Below, in pieces: positions 33,300-44,895 of a stretch of 64,000 nucleotides of DNA. Positions within the stretch are counted from its first letter, which is position 1. Every line of letters starts with the position of its first letter. This DNA is from Hermetia illucens (Eukaryota > Arthropoda > Insecta > Diptera > Stratiomyidae), in the NCBI RefSeq assembly GCF_905115235.1, contig NC_051852.1, positions 30,391,199 to 30,455,198 of the forward strand, read 5' to 3'. Position numbers and translations under genes: made by a program. Below the pieces are notes generated by a model. That model was given only the letters and a program-made list of their open reading frames with translations, ran no database searches and was not told where the DNA came from.

Positions 33300-33900
33300 A
33301 ATACTAGTAGAGCCAGGAAATCTCCAGTAAGAACATTTTACAAAAAGGCAAGGGCAAGGGAGGAGGAAGAACACCGTGATCTTCTAAGCAGCCTTAAGGA
33401 GGCCATACGGAAAAGTAAATGGGGAGCCGGTCGTGTCTTGAGGCTAATGTGAACCCGTAGGGTGCTACGTATGAAGTTGGAACGAACAGACTCCGTGGGC
33501 AGAAATTACCTCTGTTGATGCCCCCGTGCCCCTTATTTCAGATAATTACAGCCATTTTCTCGCAGCAGGAGGGTGGAGCTCACCGAATGATTCAACGCAA
33601 CATATTCTCGATCCCTAAAGCCACCGAGTAGGAACTACGGGAGATCTACGGACGATAGATGCTAAGCCCAATCCCTAATGGTTCATATATATGAAATGTG
33701 TTTCCTACCCTGTAGAGAGCGTAGAAGCTTGTTTCGCTACCAAAAGCTGTCTGACGTACCCTCTTTATATTGTCCCGCATATTTTCTAAACAGGATGTGG
33801 AAGACATTAGAGATGCTGATGTACAAGTCTGATTTTGTTCATCAAGTCAGCGGGTGGCATGGTTGTGAGTGTAGATTGACTGACAATGGCCGTTGATAAG
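33300..33900 (+). mobile_element. Decayed LINE RT-upstream fragment (R1/LOA-like)
   Basis: The plus strand reads EEEHRDLLSSLKEAIRKSKW near 33360, a linker typical between endonuclease and RT. Weak RT-start blocks follow around 33540-33800 with many stops. No ends are visible. Confidence 0.4.
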
Positions 33901-35029
33901 TGCCGCGTGGCGCTAGATCTCAGAATCTGTCTAGATTTTAATTCAGCCAACTGAGGTTAAATTGAAGACACTTTAACTAAACTCTTTGTTCCTGACTACT
34001 TAATTAGGTTATTCGAAAGTTATCTCTCAGAGTACTTAACCTTATCGTGTCATAAAGGCAACGTTGTCCGTTTTGTGGACAACTTCGGGGTAATTGTAGC
34101 AGCGAAACATTCAATATGAAGTTGTAACTATTCATGGCGTCAAATCACGGTTTCCATTGGACGAAGCGGACCTGGAGGATGAAAAGTAGAAAAAGACCTT
34201 TATTACTAATCACAGGAAATAGGGGTGTATATCACGAGGTTGCAACAAAATTGATAACTAGATACCTGCGAGTAATGAATGATGCCAAGCTAAACTTCAA
34301 GCGGCTAGGAAGAAGGTGCACAGTAGCTGGCAGCAACTGTAAAATAACTTCGAAATGTTTTCCTAGACCAATACACTATACAATAGGTCGAGCGAAAGTA
34401 CGGGAATTGAATTACCTCCTGACGCTAACTCCTGCGCAATAGTTATAGGAAATATTCGCATTACCTCGGATTGGACAAATTTCCTGACTGGGCCTATACC
34501 AGACGAATACCAGACGACCTGGACCACAAGTTTAGTGGATGGGTGAGTGACGCCTTCCACATATTTCTCAGAAATTTCTGGAGAAAATGTTGATGTCAGA
34601 GCGAAATTGAAGCGAATAACACGCGTGCTAAAGAAAGAACTTCAAAAACTAAATCGAACCTGGAAAAAGCAATGAACACGTGCTAGTATAAACCATAACT
34701 CTCCCGGCAAAGTAATGTTTCACCGTGATTCCGCGAGTTATGGGCAGAAAAATGTAATTTTAGTGAAGGTGTATCCCACTCAATGCCAAAGATTGGTACA
34801 GCTGCAACCCCATCCCCGTCCCAACAGTCAATCAGTCTTTAAATGAGGACCCAATCTATCCCCAAAAAATATGTATATATACGAGGTAGCAGGATAATAA
34901 GTTTGCATTTATATGAAGTGAAGACAACATGACAGTCTATAAGAAGAATGGAATCCCATTACAGCCTATTTCATATCCTCCTGGATATTTGGGTAATACT
35001 TGTCTTTAAAGCTACAAAAAAGATAGTTA
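33900..35029. other. No gene recognised
   Basis: A few 60-100 codon frames exist (for example 34134-34442) without domain, start context or splice support. Confidence 0.35.
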
Positions 35030-35215
35030 CAAAACCTTCCTTGATGACGGTCCGGACCATTTGGGAAGCAGCTTACTTCCTCCCTTGTGGTCGACGGACT
35101 CCGCTTTTTCTGGGTTAAACACCCAAATTTAAAAAAAAAAAAATTGACTGGCGGTTTCGTCCAGGGCAGAGGCAACATATCAGATGCTGCCTCACCTCTG
35201 CCCTGGGAGCAGCGT
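35030..35215 (+). repeat. Repeat block A-B (relative of 36655-36985) with hairpin
   Basis: Block A (35040-35130; TTTGGGAAGCAGCTTACTTC, GGGTTAAACACCC) is the reverse complement of 36655-36735. Block B (35145-35215; GGTTTCGTCCAGGG, GCTGCCTCACCTCTGCCCTG) is the reverse complement of 36905-36980. Block B contains perfect 12-base arms, CCAGGGCAGAGG at 35161-35172 and CCTCTGCCCTGG at 35195-35206. It is non-coding and its family is unknown. Confidence 0.7.
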
Positions 35216-35249
35216 GATCGAAGGACAGATGGCAATCGCTCCATTTATA

Positions 35250-36520
35250 CATAGTATAGTCATAAGTTCTGCCAGTCAAACAAATCTTTATTTTTTACGA
35301 AGTAATAAATCAAATCAATCGAAGAGTACATCATTGGAAAAGGAAAACATAGAGCTCTCAAACGAAAAAAATACTCCAAATGGCCGCCGTTAGCAGCTAT
35401 ACAAGCCCGAAGTTTGTGAAGCCATGCATCGATCGCTTCACGCATGGTATGAAGCGACATTTCTCGAACGGCACGCACGATGCTAGCCTTCAAACTCTCC
35501 AAATCAGTGTAAGTTCGATCGCAGACAGTTTCCCATAACTTAGCCGAAAGTCTGTAGTCCAGAGGATTCAAATCTGGGCTGCTGCCATTTATCCGCGGTT
35601 ATAAAGTCAGGAACACATAACGCTAACCACTGCTGAACTATCTTGGCTTTGTGAGCGGAGGTCGAGTCCTGCTGAAAGCATCACGGCTTTCCAGCGAATA
35701 GAGATTCACTCAATGACTCGACTACATCCTTTAACATCTTTTCGTACACGCTCGCATTGGTTTTGACGCCGGCCTCGCAGAAATGAATATCACTTACTCC
35801 GTGATATGAGACCATACTCACCATACCATGACAGAGGTCGGATGGTGACGACGTTTGACTCGTGGAGCATTTTCTTTGGCTTCATAACAATTGTGAGCAT
35901 ATAATCGATCATTTTGTCGGTTGAATTTTTCCTCAATGGTAAAAATTTGTTCATCAGAAAATATAATTTTGCAATATTTTTTACCGGGAAATCGTTACAG
36001 AAGAGCAGCACACCGAGTTCGCCGTATTTCCTTCAGTTTTGGTGTTAACATAACAGATAACAGAGACTCATACTTCGAGTTGAAACGCCCATTTCCGCCG
36101 ACATTCATTTCTGCTTGCGGAGAGGATTGCGACGAACGTGCTCACGCACAGCCTGCACGAGATTCGGGCGACGTAGGGAGCGTGGACGCCCCTCCCGCGG
36201 CCTGTCAACCACATGAGCTGTTTCGCGGTATCAAGCCAATGTGCTAAAAACGAATCGTTCGTTTACCGGCAGCTTTTTTAACAAACTATGAAGCTTTTTC
36301 GGCGTATTCCCACATTGGTGCAACGCAATAATCGCGACTCTTTTTTCGTAGTTACCGAACTTCACCGTGTTGTCGTTCACTCGCTACTGACCTTCGGAAC
36401 CTGTAAGGTTGATGAAAGTGGGGTATCATTAGCTACTCTCCGTGCTCAGTGCTACCAGTTTCGGCGGCCTAATATTTCTTGCTATACGCATCGCCTGACC
36501 GAACTTATGGCTATACTATG
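35250..36520 (-). mobile_element. maT-like (DD37D-type) Tc1/mariner transposon with TIRs
   Basis: The element is about 1.27 kb. Left end CATAGTATAGTCATAAGTTC and complement of right end CATAGTATAGCCATAAGTTC are inverted repeats, with TA outside each (35248-35249, 36521-36522). The decayed transposase on the minus strand includes VSYHGVSDIHFCEAGVKTNA near 35780, QQDSTSAHKAKIVQQW near 35660 and NPLDYRLSAKLWETVCDRTY (35510-35570). It ends AAIDAWLHKLRACIAANGGHLE-like. The spacing of the second and third Asp fits the DD37D maT group as I recall it. Stops and shifts make it inactive. Confidence 0.85.
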
Positions 36521-36870
36521 TATATAATCGCAAACACGTAATGAGTACGAATTATATTGAAGTGAAATCTGTCATAAATTCAGAGCTAAACCAAGCCGAA
36601 GTGGTTTTTTTTTTGAGGATGTTGGGAGTCCTGAGTCTGCACCCACTTAATAAAAAACTTGGGTGTTCAACCCAAAAAAGAGGAGTCCGTAAACCACAAG
36701 GGGAGAAGTAAGTTGCTTCCCAAGTGGTCCGATCCGTCGTCAAATGGGTGCGGAATCAGGACTCCGAGCATCCTCAACAAAAATTCACTTCGGTCTGGTT
36801 TAGGTCTGAATTAATGACGGATTCCACTTCAATATAATTCGTACTCATTACGTGTTTGCGATTATATATA
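36521..36870. mobile_element. Foldback/MITE-like element with ~125 bp inverted arms
   Basis: The left arm 36521-36645 and right arm 36745-36870 are near-identical in reverse complement. Both outer ends read TATAATCGCAAACACGTAAT and continue GAGTACGAATTATATTGAAG, with only scattered mismatches. The central 100 bases (36655-36735) match block A at 35040-35130. It has no coding capacity. Its left end touches the right end of the maT-like element at a TATA run. Confidence 0.8.
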
Positions 36871-36902
36871 TATGGAACGATTATTATCTATCGTTACTTT
36901 CG

Positions 36903-36985
36903 GCCACGTTGGTCCCAGGGCAGAGGTGAGGCAGCGTCTGATGAGTTGCTCCTACCCTGGACGAAACCGTCAATCAACTTTTTTT
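36903..36985 (-). repeat. Repeat block B, second copy
   Basis: Reverse complement of 35145-35215 (CCCAGGGCAGAGGTGAGGCA, CTGGACGAAACCGTCAATCA). It lies just outside the foldback element. Confidence 0.65.
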
Positions 36986-37450
36986 GAAGACCTACTTATT
37001 TATAAAATTAAATTATTAAGTTTTTAAATTTTTTTCCGAAAAGCAAATAAGAATCAATTTCCTAACAATATCTTCGGATGTTCCAGTAATAACAAATACC
37101 GGAAAATTTTTCTAATCTAACACAATCATTTTATCTGTAATTCTAATTTCTCCCAATTTAGAATTCACTCATATTTTTTGCTCCCCTTCCAGTCTTAATG
37201 AAGTAGAAATTTCCAAACTACGCAGTTATTTTTAGAGTATCATCGCTCGCACAACTCACAATTATTAAAAGTTATCTAACCACCTATTTCTATATGAAGC
37301 GCCGTATAGTGACCCCGTTCTATTACTTTGTCATTTAACGAATTTTATGGACCATATAATTCGAATAAGCTGGACCACACGTGATTACCTCAACCAGTGT
37401 CACTCATGGTGAATCCCTTAAAGTGAAGCAGTAGATTAGCTGCCTTCAAC
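36986..37450. promoter_or_regulatory. Upstream region of the secreted-protein gene
   Basis: AT-rich sequence without frames. It must contain the promoter of the gene at 37451, but I see no convincing TATA or initiator. Confidence 0.3.
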
Positions 37451-38393
37451 ATGCAGAAACGGTTCATTCTCCTGCTCCTGAATTTCGGCTCCGCTTATTT
37501 GAAACCTCGACAGGTCTGTATTCTCGTATTCTAAATAAAATATATTTTTTTTAATTTTATATGTACCGAAATCAGCTGAATCTCCCAAATATTTCACAGT
37601 ACACCTATGACATTCATATGCTGGAAGCAAAACCATTCTCGAATCCGGAATTTACAGATTTTCGCGCTACTGTGGCAAATGAAACGGCCATGGATGCAGA
37701 TGTACTCCTTAAGAAGTTTGTATATAAACCTTACTTCATCCGGTCAGTCGTTCAGGTTGAACCCAATGGAAGGAAGACGACGCTCTACAACCATCCGTAT
37801 TTCCTTTGTGATGGAGACAAGCACTTTATACCCGCCTATATCATAAATTACTACCAAAAGACACTTCAAATGATTTTAAAGCAAGAAATCAAATGCCCCA
37901 TTGAACCCAAGCTTTACTCAATCAGGGGCTTGGTTTGGAAGTCACCTTATCTTCCTTTGAAGTTGTTTTACAAGCCAAAAAGCTATTTCTTGGTCAATGT
38001 ATCTGTTTTCGAAAGTATTACGAAGTCGAAAAGCATTTATTTAGGGTCATTGTTAATGAGGAATGAGATATCAAAGCGAGCAATGTAAGTTTAGCTACTA
38101 TTTTAATAAATGGTGTTGGGGATCAACGTCGAATAATTTTTGTTTCTGGTATAACGGGCAGATAGAGCAAGGATATCAATTTACCGCATATTTTAATGTG
38201 TTGTTATGATCACTGCAGGAGAATCCAGAACGAAACCCAGTTTGATATTTCTCGATCAAGTTTGCATACTTTCTATCATAGCATTTCTTTAGTTGTTGTC
38301 TCTGCAGAAGCAGGAATAAAGAAGAAACCTTCACCACTTTGGGTACCAAGTTTACATAGGACTCCACGGCGACCACCAAATACTCTCATTTAA
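37451..38393 (+). CDS. Predicted small secreted protein (possibly DUF1091/MD-2-like)
   Basis: Three exons join in frame: 37451-37513, 37576-38084 and 38219-38393, with donors GTCTGT and GTAAGT and acceptors AATCAG and CTGCAG. The product is 248 residues. Residues 1-17 (MQKRFILLLLNFGSAYL) look like a signal peptide, and there is no other membrane segment. The pattern FLCDGDKHFIPAYI, then IKCPIEPKLYSIRGL, PYLPLK and SYFLVNVSVFE resembles insect DUF1091 proteins (a Cys, a CP, LP and a closing beta strand), a secreted group related to lipid-recognition folds. This is a pattern match only. The C-terminal exon is basic and Pro-rich (KKKPSPLWVPSLHRTPRRPP). If the second intron is retained, translation stops at 38086-38088. 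The gene is isolated among transposons but is unbroken. Confidence 0.65.
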
Positions 38394-39200
38394 AATGGTG
38401 TATCCCCACGAACTAGTCCTTATCGCCAATTTTTCATTTTTGTCGCATGGTGTGCTTATCAAACTGTATGCAAAAAGTGTACCAATTCACTGGTAAATTT
38501 CAAAGCAGTCCGCCTGCCTCGTCAGCGTATGTAACAATTCCCTTTCTCACTATTCACCTTTAATTACCTCTTTTTGTTTCAACAGCATAACATTACCTAC
38601 ATTGAAGTCGCAAGTTTGATGATAAAATATTAAACTGCAAGCTTTCCGAAGGATATTTCAGTTTCAGTGGCTGCATTACGCAAGTTTACTGCCGGTCCTG
38701 ATTGGGAGTGAGCGTCACTTTGGCGCCGAACCCATCTTCTCCTATTCCAATAATCCTCCCCAATCTTCGCTATTACACTTTTCTGTCGTGAATAATTATT
38801 ATATCCACAGAGAACTCCTTAGACCACACTCCTGATCCTTTTTAACGTGCCGCCGCGTTTCCTTGCACATCGCCGTGTGCCATGAATTCGAAGCGCAATG
38901 CTAACTTCGACCTTCACAGCTTAGCTGTAGCATCAATCAGCTAGGACCGCATATTAACAAACTTAGGGGTCGATCAAGATTTCAACACTCTTTTCCGCGT
39001 CCCTTCTTCTCGCATGTGTCGCGTTCCTTGTTCCTTGCTTGTATACCCTTATAAAAAAACTAGGCACCGATATTAACCTGATTCCCGGGGGCTTCCTAGC
39101 CTTCTCCAAATTAATTGTAAGCAATACATTTCCCTCCCAGTAAGCAAAACTTTCAACTAAAGCCTCGAAAATGGCTATCCCCCTTAAAATAACATGTCTC
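38394..39200. other. No gene recognised
   Basis: The stretch may include decayed 5' LINE sequence near 38840-39000; nothing is firm. Confidence 0.35.
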
Positions 39201-39204
39201 CCGA

Positions 39205-39360
39205 AAACATTGATCTACTACCCTCAACCCGGTCGACTTTACCAACTTCGTTGCTAACTGTCTTAATTCACGACAGGGGGTAATGTAATTTACGCCGATT
39301 TCTCTAAACTGTTTAATTCCGTGAACCATGGCACACTCCTCTTCAAACTCTCTTGACTTA
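39205..39360 (+). mobile_element. CR1/jockey-like LINE RT scrap (left of gypsy fossil A)
   Basis: The plus strand gives TLPTSLLTVL-type sequence in one frame and YADFSKLFNSVNHGTLLFKL in another, i.e. the block before the RT palm. A related copy at 46500-46640 reads [20 protein letters not shown]. It ends where gypsy fossil A begins, and a later piece of the same kind of element resumes at 42690. Confidence 0.6.
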
Positions 39361-39365
39361 AGGCT

Positions 39366-41560
39366 TTAACCTGGACACGGAGACTTCTTCGGCCTATCAT
39401 CGACGTGAAACGTGAAGAAGTGCTCTCCTCTGTTCAGCACTTCATATGGACCCTCATACGGTGTCTGCAAGGACTTCCGGGAAGCTGGCACGCGTACCAA
39501 GACGTGTGTGAAGATATCAAGGTCCTTGTCGAAGAATGACGGAATGGCGGAGCGATTTTAATCTTGCCACGGTATCCCAGAGCAAATGAAAAAAAAACCC
39601 GTGGTGGAAAGGTTTGACCTGGTAGCAAACACAAGATGGCTGGGGAGTTTCAAATTCTCTCCGTATACCAACTCGGCGGAACTGGCGGCAAGCTCTTCGC
39701 GATGGGCTGTACGTAAGTCTAGTAAAACGAAAGGCATGAGTTGCGACCACGAGGAGACATCGTATGCCATTATAGCGGCCTTCAGTATCCTATGACAGCG
39801 CTCCAGCATCTCATTGGATTGCGGGTGGTACGCAGTCGTTTGATGGCGTTTAAAGCCCACGAGTTTGCCCAACTCCGAAAACAGGGTAGACCCGAACTGA
39901 ATTCCCTGGTCAGTAATGTCTTCGGCCGGAACTCCAAAGCGTGAGATCCATTCACGACAAAGGGCCTCGAAGCATGATTGTGCGGAAATGTCGGCCAGAG
40001 GTATTGCTTCAGGCCACCGCGTCAACCTATCGATAATTGTGAGGCAATACTTGAATCGTGAGAAAACGCTTTGTAGACCGAAGGAATAAGCCTACCGCTT
40101 TCCGTACGTGCTTGGTGGCTTTACACTTCTGGCACGCGATGCACTGTCTGGCCCAGAAGTCAACATCCTTATTCATTGATGGCCAGAAATATTTATTGGT
40201 GACAATCCGATTCGATGTCCGAATGCCTGGGTGCGCAAGATCGTGTACTGCATGGAATTCTTCCTCGCGAAAAGCGGCCGGAATATATGGCTTAGGTCCC
40301 TTTTCAGAGGTCTCTTAGACTATTTCGGAGGATGAGACAAAAAGGGGAAACTCTCGAAATTTATATTTGGAGTTGTCCCTGAGGCTCTGAAGCACTGCGC
40401 CATCCTTCTGTGCCTCGGTGATTTCCGAAAAATCGACCGTGGCAGGAACTTTAACCTCTGAAACGCGTGGCAAAGCATCTGCGACTAAATTATCCTTGCC
40501 GGGCACATGCTGGATGTCCGAAGTAAAAGCTCAGGTACCGGAGTTGGCGAAGGGACGCTTTGTCGGAGTTCTGCTTAAAAGTGAAGGTAAGAAGCTTGCG
40601 GTCTGTGAACACTGTGAACGGTCTGCCTTTTAGGGAATATCGGAAGTATTTGATTGCCATGTACGCGGCTAATAGCTCACGATCATAGGTGCTGTAGTTC
40701 TGTTGAGCTGTATTCAATTTCTTGAAAAAGAAGCTCAACGGCTGCAGATTTGATTCCCTTTTTTGGTGAAGAGCAGCACCTATCGCAATGTCTAAGCTCT
40801 GGCGAATACGGCTAAGGGTGCATCTCTTTGAGGAAATGACAGAAGTGTAGTGTCAGCCAGCTTTCGTTTGGCTAGCTCAAAAGCCTGGATGGCCTCTGTA
40901 GACCACACAATCACGCGTGAGTATTTAACCTTGGGTCCAGGCAAGTAGACATTGAGGATCGCTTGATGTTGTGCGGCTTTAGGAAACGACGATAGAAGTT
41001 TAACATACCCAAAAATTTGCACTTTTCAACCAAAACATAGTCCAAGTCCAAGTACACGAAACAAAAGTTAAAGTCGCAAGACAGAGTGGATGAACTTCTG
41101 AAAAGTTTGCGCCGCATTACACAGACCAAAAGACATCCGTGTGAACTCGAAAATTCCGAAGGGTGTGAAACACGGCAGTTAGCGAAGTTATATATGGGGC
41201 GCGCGTGCACCTCGTGGATTTTGCAAGCAGTGTTTGTTCATACCTCCAACGATCCGGAGTCCGAACAAGCCAAGATGGCCTGAGTGCAGCGACAGCGATT
41301 CAGCTTTGCTGTCTCACTTACCAACAGTCACTTGAAGAGGGCGGTAACTTCGAGTAGGAACACTCCTCCAGAACATCGGTGGCGAGTCCCATCGACTCCT
41401 CTTCCAAGCCGACGAGCGCGTGATTAAATCTTGCGACATCAGCAGTGATGCCAGTGAGCGCGAACTTCGCCTCCAATTGCCGAAGCCAGGCCTTCGGGTT
41501 ACGTCGCCAAAATGGTGGCACTAGTTCCGCCACTGCGGCTACGGGGAGTGCGGATGCGCC
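39366..41560 (-). mobile_element. Ty3/gypsy LTR-retroelement fossil A
   Basis: This is an old copy of the Ty3/gypsy family on the minus strand. In order from its 5' side (right) it has a gag segment (about 41318-41533; LVPPFWRRNPKAWLRQLEAK), reverse transcriptase/RNase H remains (about 40490-41210), and integrase with its C-terminal end (about 39430-40320). No pair of LTRs was recognised. It is broken in many places and internally shortened. It appears to sit inside a CR1/jockey-like LINE, since pieces of that LINE lie on both sides. The three other fossils in the window belong to the same or a closely related lineage. Confidence 0.85.
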
Positions 41561-42689
41561 GTAGACGTTTGCCGCCCCGTTATTGATTGATATTCGCGAA
41601 TATAAATGAATTACCTAGAGACAATGAAGAGTCGTCCGATCCCCACAACGAACGAAAAACTCAATCACACTCGGAGTGGAATTACTCGAGCCCCATTGCC
41701 AACTGCGGAATGAAAACCAGGAGAACCAGCGGAGCAACAGAGGCACAGAGTGCCCAACTTTGTTGGTTCCAAAATTCGAATTTAAATAGTCAAATATTTA
41801 AAATAAATAAATAACGAATCTAACTTAATCTATTACTTACGTAGTGACGAGCGCTACACAACAGTAGCTTCTCTATACACAAATAACCTACGGCAATCTG
41901 CCACTGCTATCGACAACGAAAAGATGCAAGCATGCAACGCCACTTCTCATAGCATGCACGGCCAGATGCACACACTGGAAACTTGCACGACGTCGACGAC
42001 AAGGATGCTTGCTGCTACTGGAGTTGCTGTTGATGCGTTACAATTCTCTGCCAATTTTGTTACTGTTGTTGTTACTGTGAATGGCCTAAAAGCCGATTGT
42101 GATATCGCAGACCAAATATTGTAGGAGTACTTCGAGTGCCTCGAAACCCTTACTAGTGTGCACTAAATGGAAATCTACAAGTCGCTTATGACTTAACTTG
42201 CTGATACTGTTGTTTCTGGTAACAACAAATTCGTTCCTGGAGCACAACTGACGTTGGATTCACCACCGTATGTAGAGCACCGCCGCTATTGTTGCTATGC
42301 AAAACTCCAACGGGTGACGGAGATTGTGGCAGTGAATTTTTGTTTAATCCTCCACGAACGAGTGCTGCTGGCGGTTGTAAAGATGCTGCTGATGTTGGAT
42401 TTGTATTTGCTGTCTACTATGCATTCGTGGGGAACCCTCTTGGCAAACAGTTGTTTCTGTCGCAGTGTTTCTCTGTTTCTTTGATGATTTATTGCCAAAT
42501 CTGGATGCGTTCGGTCCGCGTTTCCTCGTCAGCTCCAGCTTAATTTCCACTGTCTCCATCTGAATTTCTTGATCCTGAATCTGCCTTGACAATTTGACGA
42601 GAATCTGGCACGGGGTAGTAGTTTGTGCCCAGAAGTAGACGAGCGCCTCAGGCGAGTCCACATCCTCATGGCCTTTCACTATTATTAAA
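41561..42689. other. Decayed repeat sequence with Gln/His-rich low-complexity frame
   Basis: A 41780-41815 AT-rich run follows the gypsy edge. On the minus strand 42344-42679 is open (MKGHEDVDSPEALVYFW..., then RQQIQIQHQQHLYNRQQHSF). It is Gln-rich and resembles LINE ORF1 linkers, but this is weak. GTTGTTGTT and CAGCAG-like runs dominate 42030-42420. Confidence 0.35.
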
Positions 42690-43350
42690 ATATTTGACTA
42701 ACGATCCCTCTTTCCTTAACAGCCTCTGCTTAACCTACGCAAACGACTTTAAATTGTTTGCCTCTGTTTTGTCTCCACTAGACACTGATTTCTTGCAATC
42801 CAATTTAGGCGCTTTGGTGCGTTGATGCTTGTGAGTAAGCTGACACCAGGCCTGAAGAAAGGGGGATAGAAAGGGGGAATTCCCCCAAAGTTTTCTAGGA
42901 ATAAAAATTTCAATAAAAAAATGGGTAATAACGGTATCCGCATAATTTTCAACCAGGGTCCATATTTCTATTTCCTGGCTGATATTAAATGCCAACAAAT
43001 GCCATTCAATGTGCTACTCGCTCCAATCCTCTCCAGCCTTGAGCCACCCCGTTAATTTCTAAGCCCCTTGTTGTTGTGTGTTCAAAAAAGGGCATCGTTT
43101 CAACTCTTATTTCATCGACATCGCTAACTGTGCTTCGAAGATATCTCGTTTTATCTTCCGTTCGTTTTCCGAATTCACCTCAGTCCAGTCTTCCTTGACG
43201 CTCCTCAATTACCTTCTTAGAATCATCCTTGAATGCTGCTTTGTGACTTGTGACTGCCTAGCTCGTGGAGCTGCTCAAATCCTCCTAATCACTCTTCTTT
43301 AAAAATTGTTTTCTCAATGTGGACTATCCTTCTCAACTCCGTAGTTTCAA
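42690..43350 (+). mobile_element. CR1/jockey-like LINE fragment (right of gypsy fossil A)
   Basis: The plus strand reads YANDFKLFASVLSPLDTDFL then QSNLGALVR (42740-42825), the catalytic YxDD block (here YAND) and following helix. After about 180 unrelated bases, 43078-43300 reads NCASKISRFIFRSFSEFTSV, matching [20 protein letters not shown] in the copy at 46140. It is decayed. It belongs with the scrap at 39205-39360. Confidence 0.6.
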
Positions 43351-43354
43351 CTTC

Positions 43355-43570
43355 TTTTACCTGGAAGAAGGGGAGTGTGAAAATTGGAGGGGTATCTGTG
43401 TACTCCCTCCCGTCGCAAAGATAATAGCTAAAAAAATCCCGAAGCGCATCAGAAACAGGTCAAACACTTGATCGACAGATCGAGAGAAGGCTGGTTTTCA
43501 CTCTGAATCCTCCTGCATTGACCATATCAACCCCTACGGATCATTTTGGAACAATGTGCAGAGTTTAAGT
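43355..43570 (+). mobile_element. RTE-like LINE, family 3, copy iv (RT start)
   Basis: The plus strand reads NWRGICVLPPVAKIIAKKIP (43390-43445), the block that opens the RT domain, then a decayed continuation. Confidence 0.55.
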
Positions 43571-43844
43571 CTTCGCTGCACCTCTTTTGAGAGTCGTCAA
43601 CGGGACGCCAACTGTGCCTACCGGTGGACTGGTGGCGGGCGAAGAATACTGAGTTATAACACGGCAATACATCTTCGTCATCTTGAAGCTTTACTAATCC
43701 GTTGGGAATGCTCAGAGTTTCAGAGGTACTTCGTCCAAGATGTTATTGTGGCCGTAGGGTTTTATTGTACTTCTTGCCCACCACAAAATGCATACATCCA
43801 AACAACTATCCTTGGCCGAAGAGCCCATTACCCTATAAAGGTCC
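43571..43844. other. No gene recognised
   Basis: An open plus-strand frame (43556-43921) has no recognisable domain. Confidence 0.3.
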
Positions 43845-44165
43845 TCTTACAGACCATCTTAACCCTCATTTCTTTGTTTAGTCTCCAATTTAAATTACGA
43901 TCCAGGACCACATCCAGATAGGGGAAATGTGCCAATCTTTGTCCATTTAGTCGCGGGAGGTGAAATTCGTGTACCCTTGACTTGGTGGTAAATAGCATCG
44001 GCATGTTTGAATACACGGCGAGTTCGCGCGTCTTCCAGCCCATACGCACACCTTTTCTAACACGCCCCACCTAATTTTTCTTACAACGGAGCGAAACATC
44101 CCTGACCTAGCCGTCGGCACACACATTACAGAGATTGCACCACTCTGGGAGCGCCCTTTCCCCAC
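43845..44165 (-). mobile_element. LINE RT C-terminal fragment
   Basis: The minus strand reads WKTRELAVYSNMPMLFTTKS, VHEFHLPRLNGQRLAHFPYL and DVVLDRNLNWRLN, the segment following the RT palm (LGVxLDxxLxW block). It ends abruptly on both sides. It resembles R1/jockey-group elements. Confidence 0.6.
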
Positions 44166-44895
44166 AGCTCTAAAACGGCCTAAAATACTACCGTGTAGCT
44201 AAGAGATAAGCATGAACTGCTAGCCCGTCCTGAATTTTTGTAATAATTCCTTTTGCATTACTTCTAATGTACGCGTAAAAGCTAAACCGCCAGATAATCT
44301 CTCTAAAAAATACCCAACCTTATCAGGGAATCTTAGTGTGGAAAGAAAACCGAAAATTATTTTTTAAATAATACTAATTTATTTATTAAAATTTCAATGT
44401 ATTCACAAAGTTTCTCCAGTAAAATGTCTCTTTTCTCAATTAAAAAAAAAGACGGTAAATTCGCAAAACGTGAATACAAGCACTCTATGGAACATAAAAA
44501 CAAATAAACTCTTTCAAATTCAATTTGAAACCAAACTGGATGCCAGCATCGGTAACTGACCATAAATCAAGAAAAGACAATTGCACTAGAGAATATTAAT
44601 ATTCACGAAAAACGCCACATATCGGAACGATCAAAAGGATCCTTTACGGAGCGAAAATAATTACCGATTTCATAACCTTAAAAGTAGTTGTAAAGCAATA
44701 AAGTTATATCAATAGAAATAATTAAAAAAAAATTACAACGAAATTGACTGTGACATGATATTCATCCCTTCCAGCCGCTCAGACTGCCATTTATCGATTT
44801 TTATAGAAGTTACTGATCCTAATGGATCCAAAATTCGTGTGAAGGTGACTATATTAGCCAACAACCAACTTACCCAGCGATAGTGCCTTTTGCAC
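44166..44895. other. Probable 3' UTR and flank of the ZAD gene
   Basis: AT-rich, no frames. On the minus strand AATAAA occurs at 44378-44383 and 44382-44387, about 510 bases beyond the ZAD-gene stop, and is a candidate poly(A) signal. Confidence 0.4.

Noticed and set aside
42030-42420. Possible neuronal or transcription-factor poly-Gln exon
   Set aside because: The repeats are short, frames are not maintained, and the area lies between retroelement fragments.
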